DNA of 64,000 nt from Hirsutella rhossiliensis. Its lineage: Eukaryota; Ascomycota; Sordariomycetes; Hypocreales; Ophiocordycipitaceae. The stretch spans positions 2,914,001 to 2,978,000 of the forward strand of contig NW_025408668.1 of the NCBI RefSeq assembly GCF_020360975.1, read 5' to 3'. Positions within the stretch are counted from its first letter, which is position 1. Every line of letters begins with the position of its first letter. The translations under genes and the position numbers were made by a program. The notes beneath the pieces were generated by a model that saw only the letters and a program-made list of their open reading frames with translations, ran no database searches and was not told the origin of the DNA. Of this stretch, positions 54,664 to 64,000 are shown piece by piece.

Positions 54664-55025
54664 AATTGCGTTGTTGTAACATGTCTCTTCAACGATCTCA
54701 AACCAACTAAGAAGTTTCCAACAAAGATCACATCCAATGAGAACGTCGTATTCAGCGGCCCTTTTCCTTACCAGCAGAGACAACCAAGATAGAAGTCCTC
54801 CTTGGCCCGGCTAGTACGCGCAGCTACGCCGTGGATCTCCAATGCCTCTTAACTTTAATCCGCTTACCTATACGTATCTCCTTGATATCTGTGTAGGAAT
54901 CCAAGACTTTCCACAAGAGGGAGAAGCCGCTTAGTAATCAAGACTCCAGACTCCGAACCGAACCCCCGCTTCCCTTGAGCTCCCGCCAGCAACGACGCTG
55001 CAAACGCCAGTCGTTGGACCGCGCC
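54664..55025. other. Intergenic; upstream region of the dehydrogenase gene
   Basis: Holds the tRNA 5' flank and the promoter of the dehydrogenase gene. No motif identified. Confidence 0.5.
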
Positions 55026-56305
55026 ATGAAAGCCACCACCACGCGCCTGGCCGCCGCCTTTGGCCAGCGGCGAGCCTTTGCCAGCTCGGCGCCTCGCCTG
55101 GCAAGCTATGGCTTCATCGGCCTCGGCCAAATGGTAGGCAGGCCGAGGAGCGCTCTCCGTTGGCTTCCCATCCGTCCCAAGGCGCTGCTCACCCGTCGTC
55201 GATGCTAGGGCTACCAAATGGCAAAGAACCTGCAGTCCAAGCTGCGGCCCGCCGACAAGCTCGCCGTCTTCGACATCAACCCGGACGCCCTCGCGGCTCT
55301 TGAGGCCGACGTCAAGGCCTCGTCCGCCGCGGGGGGGGCGTCGCTCGAGATTGCCGCGAGTGCCTTTGACGCATCCAAAGACGCGGTTAGCTTGCCCTGC
55401 CCCAACGTCGTCCCTTGCTTCACCCCTTCGTGATGAGCAACCATTGTTCTATCTATGATCCAAATCGGGGCCAGCTCGCTGGTCTCGCCCTGATTAATCC
55501 TACATTTTCCTCTGAAATTTCACACTCCTCCTCAGCCCATCGTCCAATCCCGGCCTGGGCGTAATCATGCTGACGTGCGCAGGACACCGTCGTCACAGTC
55601 CTCCCCGAGCCCCAGCACGTCAAGGCCGTCTACTCGTCCATCCTCACCGACGCGCTGCCGCGCAAAGACCGCGTCTTCATCGACACGTCCACCATTGATC
55701 CCTCGACGTCGCGCCAGGTCGCCAGGTCCGTCGCCGACGCCGCCCAAGGCGCCTTTGTCGACGCCCCCATGTCCGGCGGCGTCGTCGGCGCCACCGCCGG
55801 CACCCTGACCTTTATGCTCGGCTCCGACCTGGCCCTCGTGCCCCGCGCCGAGCCCGTCCTGCTCCTCATGGGCCGCAAGGTGCTGCACTGCGGGCCCCAG
55901 GGCGCCGGCCTGTCCGCCAAGCTGGCAAACAACTACCTCCTCGCCCTCAACAACATTGCCACTGCAGAGGCCATGAACCTCGGCGTGCGCTGGGGGCTCG
56001 ACCCAAAGGCCCTCGCCGCCGTCCTCAACGTCAGCACCGGTCGCTGCTGGCCTAGCGAAGTCAACAACCCCGTCAAGGGCGTCGTCGACTCGGCCCCTGC
56101 CGCCCGCGACTACCGCGGCGGTTTCGGCATCTCCCTCATGAGCAAGGACCTGCGCCTCGCCATGGTCGCCGCCCGCGAGGCCGGCGCCAACATGGCCCTC
56201 GGGGACTCGGCCCTTGCCGTCTATCAGGCCGCCGAGAAGCGTGACGACTGCAAGGGCCGCGACTTTTCCGTCGTCTACCGCTACCTCGGCGGCAAGGAGG
56301 AGTGA
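55026..56305 (+). CDS. 3-hydroxyisobutyrate dehydrogenase, mitochondrial
   Basis: Three exons (55026-55133, 55209-55385, 55583-56305) encode 335 residues. Residues 1-27 are a mitochondrial presequence (Arg/Ala/Ser-rich, no acids). The NAD-binding signature GFIGLGQMGYQMAKNL spans the first intron. Substrate loop DAPMSGGVVGATAGTL and catalytic lysine in GPQGAGLSAKLANNYLL are intact; the C-terminal all-helical half is complete. It oxidises (S)-3-hydroxyisobutyrate to methylmalonate semialdehyde in valine breakdown. The stop lies 213 bp from the convergent AP-3 gene. Confidence 0.93.
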
Positions 56306-56518
56306 AATAAAAGGGCTTGACGAGGAGGCTGGCTCCCTTTACTACGACTTTGGATGTTTCGTATTAGCCTCCTGCTCTGCTTGAGTAGTCAATCCTCCAC
56401 GACTGTGTAGCTGTTCCATCAAATAGATGTCCATTCGCCTGCCGAGTCTAGCCATGAGCCGCTTGGGCCTCGCCTCTAACAATTCACAAGCAGACGCCAT
56501 GCCAATGTCAAACTACTG

Positions 56519-58948
56519 TCATTCATGGAGCAGCTTACCGCTCTCGCCCTTATCGTCGCTGTCCTCATCGTCCTCATCGTCCTCATCGTCCTCTCCTTCC
56601 TCACTCTCTTCATCGTCTTCGTCCGTCTCCTCTTCCGTCTCCTCCGTATCTTCGCTCTCTCCCTCTCCCTCGGCCAGCCAGTCGTCCAGCGTCTTCGCCC
56701 CGACCCCCTCGGCGATGCCGTTCGTCTTCGTCGGCGCCGCCCGGGCCGCATCGTCCAGTTTCTCGCTGGCCGGGACCGCGCTCTTATCGCCCTCGTACCG
56801 CCACGACGTGCCGCCGCCCTCTTGATCTCGTAGCTCGGGGTCCGGCTCCTTGCCGGACTCCACCCACTCCGGGAGACTCTGATAGCCCCTCAGGCCGTGG
56901 ACTCCTCCGCCCCCTCCAGCCAGGACCAGCGTCGAGGAGCCCAGCGAGAAGCCCTTCCTCGACTCCGAGGGGCTCGGCGCCTGGGGGGCTGGCTTCGGCG
57001 CCAGCAGCATTAGCGTCGCCAGCTGAGGTACCCCGAACAGGGACCGGTACATTCTGGCCCGGTCTCGGAGGTCGTACGAGCTGTCGTACCGCACCAGAAG
57101 TAGCACATAGTCCCACAGCTGGGCGAGGGGATGCACCTCCGTTTCGTGCGATACATCGCCGTCCCCCTCTTCCTTGGACTTGTCTTTGCCCGTCTCGCTC
57201 TTCCGGTTGAGATGGTGGAGGTAGACTTTGGCAGCAAGAAGCAAAATTTGCCGCCTCGCCGGCTCCGACTCGCTGGCAAAGTCCTTGAGCAGAATGCGCA
57301 GGACATCCGGCGCTATGTTGTCTTCGCCGTTGAATCCCGAAAACTCGCCCACCAGCCAGATGATGGTCGCCCTCGCCTGCGGGTCGGTTGCAGAGTCCAG
57401 GTTCTTGGCCAACCTCACCACGGTGCCAATGTGTCCCTCGGCGTCTTGTTGTATCAAGTGCCGGATCACCGTCAGAGACTCTGCGGCCAGGGTCCCGTCC
57501 AAGCTGGCAATCTGGCCCAGGAGCAGTTTCAAGCATCGAGGCGCCGTGGCCGCATCCGACTGCGCGCACCGGCCAATGGCGCGCACGGCTTCACGCACCA
57601 GGGCTTTGCTTGAGCCTTGCGAGAAGTGCTCCAGCTCTTTCAGGATGAGACTCTTGACCTGAGGGGGGCTATGCGGGAAGATGACGGTCAAGACCTCGAG
57701 CTTGAGCTCCCACACCTGCGCTGTATCGGTGGCTCGGACGAGAAAGTGACTGGCATACTTGACAAAATCGTGAGGGCGTATGAGACAGACGGACACAATG
57801 TTGTAGAGAGCAATTTGCTGAATGTCTTGGGCGCCTCGGAGGAGCGCAACCAGCGGGCCAATGGCAAGCTTCAGGTATTCTGGCGCTCCTACATCTGCGT
57901 AGCACCGCGTGACTCCAATCACGACTCCGGAGTTTCGACTCTGCAGAAGAGGCCGGATGGCATTCAGGAGGAGCAACAGGTCCGGGTCCAAGGACGCAGG
58001 GCCTTGGGCCGAGGACTCGCCGTAGAAAGCGTCGTCGGCGACTTGTTGCTGCGTTGTGTCTGCGGGTTGGCTTCTCCGGGGAAAGCACCGGCGCGCGTAG
58101 GAGGTCATGAGACGCAGCAAGGCCATCTGACTCCACTCGTCCATATCGACGACCTTTCTGACCAAGCTGCGGTAGTGCTTATGGATGAGGTCTATCCTGT
58201 CGGGGCACATTTCCATAAAGGCCGAGACAGCCGCGCCAGCCACGTAGTACTGCCTGTCGCCCAGGAGGGTGGCTAGACAGTCGATGAGCAGAGGCGACTG
58301 GCTGGGGTCTAGTCGGTAGCACTTCGACATGGCGAGGGCGGCAGCCTTGCGAACGTAGGGGCTCATGTCGGCGACGCCCTTTTTGATGGCGAGCGAGACA
58401 ATCTGGCTGATGACGGGCACCTGGATGCCGGACATTGTCTTGAGGGCAAGGGCGCGGACCTGGGGGTTGGTGTCGGAGAGGGACTTTTGGATGGTGTTGA
58501 TGGAGAGGAGGGCGAGGTCGGGTTCATGTTCGGCATGGTGGATGAGGTAGACGTAGACGAGCTTTTTGATTTCGAGGTTGGGAGAGGCCACGTTCTTGAC
58601 AACCGAAGAGAAGAATGGCAGCGTCTTGTGGTTGCGATACATCATCTAGGACGGCCGTCAGTGGCGTGACAGGGGAGGGGGTGGGGGAGAAGAGAGGGCG
58701 CTGGCACCGACGGAGATGACGCGCCGCAGTCCCTCGAGGACCTCTCTGTCGTTCCTACTGTCCAGGAGCTTCCTCATCTGGTTGCGGTCGAGCGTGCGGG
58801 AGCTGGTTCGGGCTCCGCGCGTGGCCTGGGCGGCATCGAGCGTGAGCTCTCGAGCTGGGGGGGTTTCAGCGGCGAGGTGGGCGGGAGAGAGGCGAGCAAG
58901 ACACTTACCCGTCTCCATGAGACTCGACATGCGCGCCACCGACTCCAT
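56519..58948 (-). CDS. apl6: AP-3 adaptor complex subunit beta
   Basis: Three exons (58948-58909, 58854-58712, 58645-56519) encode 769 residues. The start MESVARMSSLMET and the following RELTLDAAQATRGARTSSR block are typical of the fungal subunit. HEAT-repeat adaptin trunk follows (LPFFSSVVKNVASPNLEIKKLVYVYLIHHAEHEPDLALLSIN). After about residue 600 a disordered hinge ends in a long Asp/Glu run; no ear domain is present, as in other fungal AP-3 beta proteins. AP-3 sorts cargo from Golgi to vacuole. A GTAAGC just before the stop suggests a further short 3' exon, so the last few residues are uncertain. The donor of intron 2 (GTCGGT) is weak. Confidence 0.92.
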
Positions 58949-59762
58949 GGCGCAGGGCCCCAAGGCTGTGGTCGTCGTGACTCGGATGCGGGTACCGCGG
59001 ACGGTGCGAGGACCGGCAGAGCTGGGAGAGGCGAAGTTGGAGCGAGTGACGCTGGTGATGCGACCCCAAAAACACCCCGCCAATCAGGCCCCACTAGTAG
59101 ATAATCCCATTTAGTATTAGCTTCTCCGAAGGCGTTAATACCTTATGCCTATCGCGGACAGCAATTAATATTTTCTTAGTTCTAGCTAGCGCATCTTTAG
59201 TCTTATAGGGCAGATAGTTATAGCCCTAAGAGGCCGCCGTAGAGCAGACCGTATAGGCGCTGCTTAGTATATATCATCTTGGGAGAAAGTGGTGTTATCT
59301 AAATCTTATCTAAATAAATCCAAATCGAACCTAAGCCAAATCAAATCAAATCAGATCGGTGATTCCTATTTCTAAATCAAATCAAATTGGAGGCCCGATT
59401 TGATAAACTGCTTTTCTCGACGGCTGGAATAATAACCTAGGGTTCGAGGTTTCCCGAGACCTACTTTAACCCTATCTTCTTCGTTCCGCATGGCAGATTG
59501 GGACGGCACGTGGTGCGCGTCGGGCGCTGTTGGTTAAGTGACGAGTGAGTAGGTGTTGCAGAGGATGAAGCAATATAGTGTTCTCGTCGGCAAGGAATGT
59601 ATTCTTAGTCAACTCCGACGGAACGACCATAAACGTAAGAGATAAAGGTATTGAGACTTAAGCGGCAAAGCGAAAGTAGCATCATCTTCCTCTCCGATTA
59701 TACTTGTCGGATAAAACATTGGGCAAAAGACCAATTCTCAAGGTGGAATCTATAGCTATCGC
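58949..59762. other. Promoter of AP-3 beta, then AT-rich transposon-border sequence
   Basis: To about 59,100 this is ordinary gene upstream DNA. From 59,100 to 59,280 the composition becomes TpA-rich like RIP remnants. 59,295-59,400 contains repeated CAAAT units. No element could be named. The rest leads to the LTR of the right-hand Gypsy element. Confidence 0.5.
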
Positions 59763-60054
59763 TGGTTACAACCTGCCGCCACCAAGCGTTAATACGGCTG
59801 TGCGCAAATAAACCGCCTTGTGAAAGGCTGGCCCGGAGTTTATTCAACAAGCAGGTGCCTAGGTGTTGTCTATCTAGAGCTAAGGAGGAAAAGAAGCTGA
59901 ACTCGAGGCGTAGCCTCGAGTGCGAGCTTATATTGCCCTTCTCGGAATGTTCTCGCAGCTTCTGGGTCCGCGGAGCGGGGCCGGTGTTGCCACCGGAGCA
60001 CGACCCACCGGACCCGGTACAACCGGGTCCACCAGCCAGGCACAGCCCGTGACA
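59763..60054 (-). repeat. Putative LTR (3') of the right-hand Gypsy element
   Basis: On the minus strand it begins TGTCACGGGCTG at 60054, right after a polypurine tract. It contains TATAAG near 59,930 and an AATAAA signal near 59,838, and could end at 59763 with ...TTGTAACCA. The inner edge is firm; the outer edge is a best guess, because the second LTR lies outside the window. Confidence 0.55.
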
Positions 60055-63000
60055 TTACCCCTTGTCCCCTCCGACCAGGTCGGCGTCTGCGGGTTCTTGC
60101 GTTCCTGCCAGCGTCTCGTACCTCTCCTAGGGCCATCATTGGTCTTGATTGGCCCGTACTTGTCCTCGAATGCCTTCATCGCAATTGTTCCTTGCAACCA
60201 CTCAACTGGCTCCCAAGTCGGCTCTGCGTAGCCCGTCCATCGCACTAGTGCTTGCCTGAATTCCCCTCGTCCGCGCTTCTTCCATCTCGCGCAGAGGATC
60301 TCGTCGACATCCCACAGATCCGTGCCGGACTCATCTTGTACCGGTGGTGGCTGTGCGTCATCTACCTTTGGCCAGGAGCCGGATCTTGATGCGCCCGCCG
60401 CAAAGGTCAACATGAAATCGCGGGTAAATTGAGCCACGAACATCGAGCTCAACAACGTGCGAACTAATTACCTTCGTGACTGTGTACTTGTGATGCAGCC
60501 AGTCGAGCTTCTTGCACGGTCGTGGCGATCTGTAGTTTGCCATCGAGAGCCACACCTTGTCACCAACTTCAAATCGCTCCGCAGGCTGTCGCTTTGCGTT
60601 GGCAGCCTCTTCTTGTTGTTGCTGTGAGGAGGCCATCACTGCTTGCATGTACTCATTGACCTCCTGCAGGCGACTGAGTAGGCTATCAGCTCTGCTTTCC
60701 TCTCTATGCCTCGGTGGCTCTTCCGATTCCTCGACGTTGATGGGATCGACGTGGTAACCATGCTCAGCGAAAAAGGGGCTGATCTTGGTCGCTGCGGATT
60801 CACGATTGTTGAGTGCCAGCTGCGCGGCAGGGAGCAGTTCTCCCAGTCGTCCTGCACGTACGACACGTAGGCTCTCAGGTAGGCCTCGATCTCCTGGTTC
60901 ATTCTCTCTGGCCCTCCGTCCGTCTGAGGATGATAGGCCGTGCTCAATTTCTGCGTGACACCTGCAAGACGGCAGAACCTCTTCCAGAACCTACTTAGCC
61001 AGTTGCTCCCGCGGTCGCTGACGATGGACCGTGGCATTCCGTGAAATCGGTAATGACACTGGAGAAAACGGTTTGCACACGGCTCAGCTTCCATGTTGTC
61101 CATCACCTCGAGGGTCACAGCCTTTGTCAGTCTGTCCACAATCACCCACAGGTACCTTGCCTTGCTCGGTCCAGTAGGCGGCAGATCTGTGATGAAGTCC
61201 ATGGACAAATGGCTTCGGGGTCGATCTGGAATCGGCAGAGGCTTGAGAAATCCCCTTTTCGACTGGCGCCAGATGTGTGCTCTGCCGCAGGTGTCGCAAT
61301 TGGCTACGTACCGGCGAACCAGCTGGGACTGCCCAGGCCAGTAGAATCGCCGAGCCACAATAGCCAGCGTACCTTCCCTGCCGGGATGACCGGTCGCAAC
61401 AGAGTCATGCGACTGCTGCACAATGCGGGTTCTCAACTGGTCTCTCTCAGCTTCCTCCTGGTTACCCTCCTCTCCGGATCCACCCGGCACCCAAATACGG
61501 TCTCTGAATGTCAGCCTTTTGCCTGCGTCGATCGCACATTCTGAAATCTGGATCTTCAGGCCCAGCGAGGGCGGGAAGGCACGCTCGCGATCGCGGACTG
61601 CCTTATAGGCTGCCCGGAATATCGAGTCCTTCGCCACCGTTTCGTCCCAGAGTTGCTGCAGGTCCGCTACCTCGAAGACCTTCATCTTCGGCAGGGTGGA
61701 TGCCTCTGAACAGTCAGAACTCATCGCGTTGATACATGCTCTTGTCGATGATGGAATGGCACTATCCGGTATCAACTGTATCATTCTTCCTTGTTCCCGC
61801 TCGTCGTCAATGCCCTGTGGCTTGTCTTGTTCACGGCGGGACAACGCATCAGGCACGACAGCCTCGCTTCCCGGTCGATACTCGAGCTTGAAGTCGAACT
61901 GGGACAATTCGGCTGCCCAACGGCTCTGCCGTTCCGTGAGCTTCTGGCGTGTCATGAAATACTCCAGGTTGCGGTGATCGGTAAGGATTGTAAATGGGCC
62001 GCAGCTCCTAAGTTCGGCGTTCCAGTTGTCGAGACATCTCATGATGGCAAGCATCTCCTTGTCGTGAATGGGATAGTTGTACTCCGCTGGCGAAAGTCGC
62101 TTCGAGAAGAAGGCGCATGCGTGTCGACGTCCATCTGGGCCTTCCTGCGACAGGACGCCTCCCAATGCGTAGCCTGAGCAATCCGTCTCCAAAAAGGTCG
62201 GGAGGCTCGGGTCCCACTGCTTGAGCACCGGTGACTCGCAAAATCGTCGCTTCAGCTCCTGAAACGCCTCGTTCTCCGCTCGTCCCCAATGAAAGGCAGT
62301 TCCTTTCTTAAGCAGGGCATCCAGAGACTGCGTGATCTTGGCATAGTCGGGGATGAAGATCCGGTAATAGTTGGCGAAGCCCAGAAAGCTTCTGACACCC
62401 TTCACCGTGGTCGGGGCCTCCCATTCGCGGATGGCGCGCTGCTTTTCGGGGTCGCAGGCGATTCCTTTCCCTGCGTTGACGATGAACCCAAGGTATTTGA
62501 CCTCTTGTACCGAAAACTCGCACTTCGCTGGGTCTAGGTGCAGCCCAGCGTCGGCGAGTGCTTGGAGAACTCGTCGCACCTTAGCCTCATGATCCGCCTT
62601 CGAACCGCTCGAGTAGATCAGTACATCATCCAGGTACGCTGTGACAAAGTCGTCCAGCCATTCGCGCAATACACTGTTCATGTATCGTTGGAATGATGCC
62701 GGGGCGCCGCTCAGGCCGAAAGGGCACACGAGCCACTCGTAGAGCCCAAACCTCGTGCGAAATGCAGTCTTTCCCTCATGTCCCGGAGCCATGCGGATCT
62801 TATGGAAAGCGGCCACCACGTCCAACTTGGTGAACCACTTAGCCTTGGCCAGATTCTGCAGGGTCTCCGCGATGAGGGCAGTGGGTATCGGTCGCGCTTG
62901 GTGATTGCATTCAGCGCTCGGTAGTCGCAACAAAATCGCAGCCCTCCATTCGGCTTCCGCACGAACAGCACCGGCGCGGCAGCCGCTGAGCTACTCGCTC

Positions 63001-63925
63001 GGATGAATCCTCTGTCCAGCAGGTCTTTCAGGGTCTTTCGCAAGACCAACAGCTCTTCTCGTGACATGTTGTAGAGTGGGCCCCACGGAAGGGGTGGCTC
63101 GTTGCCGTTCTTGTCAGGCTGCAGGTTGACTTCATGATCCACACCCGGTCGATGTGGCGGCAGCTTCATTGCCTCTCCTGGTGAGAATAGGTCGCGGAAT
63201 TCTTTCAGCACTTCTGCCGGGACCTTCTCGCTCGGATCGACTGGCGGCTTCGGCTGAAGCGCCCTCTCTATATCCGACAAACTGATTGCATGAATCGAGA
63301 TCGCGTTGCACTTCTTGCGTCTCTTTGCGCGTCGACACTCCGCCGTGAATACGGCTGCCGACACGAGTCTTGCGCTTCGAATCGCGCGTATCTTGGCGGG
63401 CTCTTCCTGCCCAATGAGGCGTATCGTCACACCTGCCCTCCCATGGTACATTCGCTGCTTGGCAGCATCGTACACGACGTGATTTCTCTCCATCCAAGGC
63501 CGGCCGAGGAACATGTCCTGGCCCAGGCTTGGGATCACGTATGCAAAGACACGTTCGTCAAATCCAGCTGTCTCGACCACAACAGCCACGACCCCTGGGG
63601 ATATGACACTCTTCGCTGACTCTGAGAATCCCCCAATTTCTCGTGGTTTCGAGTCGACGAAGGGTATCCGCAGCTTCCGAACAAGGGCTTCGTCGATCAC
63701 GGCATAGCAGTCACATCCACAGTCGACAAGGGCGCGTATTCGATAGCCTCGGTTTACCCGCGCGTTGACTAATACAGTCCGACTATTCATTCGTGGCTTG
63801 AACGCTTCCCAGTCCCGGATGTCTGCCTTTGCAGGCCCCGGCGCCCGCTTTCGCCCGGGGCTAGTCTTTTCCCGCCGACTCGTCCTCACTGGATGCTGCG
63901 GTTGATTCCGAATCATCTGCGGCAT
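59928..63925 (-). pseudogene. Gypsy pol polyprotein with frameshifts
   Basis: Three frames carry the domains. 63925-62711: aspartic protease with D-C-G at the active-site position (usually DSG/DTG), then the RT start (FVRKPNGGLRFCCDYRALN). 62933-60636: RT with intact AYLDDVLIYS, RNase H (ETDCSGYALGGVL), integrase HHCC zinc finger (H-x-GHPGREG...CDTC) and D-D-E core (MDFITDLPP, VSDRGSNW, TDGGPERMNQE). 60648-60358 and 60455-59928: integrase C-terminus (GDKVWLSMANYRS) and a chromodomain (DVDEILCARWKKRG...WTGYAEPTWEP). Shifts lie near 62,882, 60,838 and 60,400, each consistent with loss or gain of one base. All catalytic residues are otherwise preserved, so death is recent. Confidence 0.85.
60055..60072 (-). 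other. Polypurine tract of the Gypsy element
   Basis: GGAGGGGACAAGGGGTAA on the minus strand abuts the TGTCACGG start of the LTR, the expected plus-strand primer site. Confidence 0.75.
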
Positions 63926-64000
63926 CGGGCTTCTTCATGCGCGCAGCTTTAGGTCGCTGTTGCTTCCTTCGCCAGGAAAGACCACCTGGGCTGGGCAGTC
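63861..64000 (-). CDS. Gag C-terminus of the Gypsy element (partial)
   Basis: A frame entering from beyond the right edge ends at a TAG at 63863-63861. It shows a basic part (WRRKQQRPKAARMKKP) and an acidic Ser/Glu/Asp tail. It overlaps the start of the pol frame by about 65 bp in another frame, as is usual for gag-pol with ribosomal frameshifting. The nucleocapsid zinc knuckle, if present, lies outside the window. Confidence 0.6.
   Translation of the reverse strand, partial: LPSPGGLSWRRKQQRPKAARMKKPDAADDSESTAASSEDESAGKD

Larger units (their letters stand above)
59763..64000 (-). mobile_element. Chromodomain Gypsy retrotransposon, partial, not RIP-mutated
   Basis: From right to left: gag end, aspartic protease, RT, RNase H, integrase, chromodomain, polypurine tract, LTR. 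The 5' part and 5' LTR are beyond the right edge. CpA and TpG are normal, in contrast to the related element at 1101-8045. Coding capacity is broken by at least three single-base frameshifts. Confidence 0.9.

Noticed and set aside
1..64000. CRISPR arrays, bacterial operons, ribosome-binding sites
   Set aside because: The window is eukaryotic nuclear DNA; none are expected or seen.

Overview
The window is nuclear DNA of a filamentous ascomycete, most likely a hypocrealean Sordariomycete. The evidence is short GT-AG introns with CTAAC/CTGAC-type branch sites, intron-bearing tRNA genes, a Zn2Cys6 regulator, an Egh16/Gas1-type secreted protein, a fungal heat-labile-enterotoxin-like gene (a family expanded in insect- and nematode-associated Hypocreales), a Crypton, a chromodomain Gypsy element and strong repeat-induced point mutation (RIP). 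The species cannot be named from sequence alone.

Layout. 1-15,210 is an island of dead LTR retrotransposons saturated with C-to-T changes. A Gypsy element (1101-8045, two 186-bp LTRs, TAAAG target duplication) sits inside a Copia LTR; around it lie a Copia array with internal and LTR pieces and a third Copia 3' fragment. 15.2-30.5 kb is gene-poor and accessory-looking: a protein fragment, a truncated TPR protein, a small secreted cysteine protein, tRNA-Ile(AAU), a PsiD/phosphatidylserine-decarboxylase-like enzyme and a broken enterotoxin-like gene. 29.1-37.5 kb is conserved core: Bqt4, RhoGDI, the PP2A-like phosphatase Ppg1 and a CCHC zinc-knuckle protein. 38.4-40.9 kb holds a degenerate Crypton. 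41.4-42.9 kb encodes an Egh16/Gas1-like secreted protein whose C-terminus is a tandem Kex2-cleavable peptide repeat. 45.7-54.1 kb carries a Zn2Cys6 regulator divergent from an MFS transporter, a BTB protein and a SAM methyltransferase. 54.6-58.9 kb has tRNA-Ala(CGC), mitochondrial 3-hydroxyisobutyrate dehydrogenase and AP-3 beta. From about 59.1 kb the window enters a second, non-RIPed chromodomain Gypsy element that runs off the right edge.

How genes relate. The core genes are unlinked housekeeping functions (nuclear-envelope anchoring, Rho cycling, dephosphorylation, vacuolar trafficking, valine catabolism). The host-interaction candidates (secreted protein, PsiD-like enzyme, enterotoxin-like pseudogene, Egh16 with peptide tail) lie in the transposon-flanked, gene-sparse half. 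The most unusual find is the Egh16-like protein with three 30-residue Kex2 repeats. Others are the loss of all catalytic landmarks in the enterotoxin-like gene, a tRNA-Ala with a Pro-like body, and RIP that spares GCA/TGC. Gene models were spliced by eye using splice sites, reading frame and family conservation; no database search was run.
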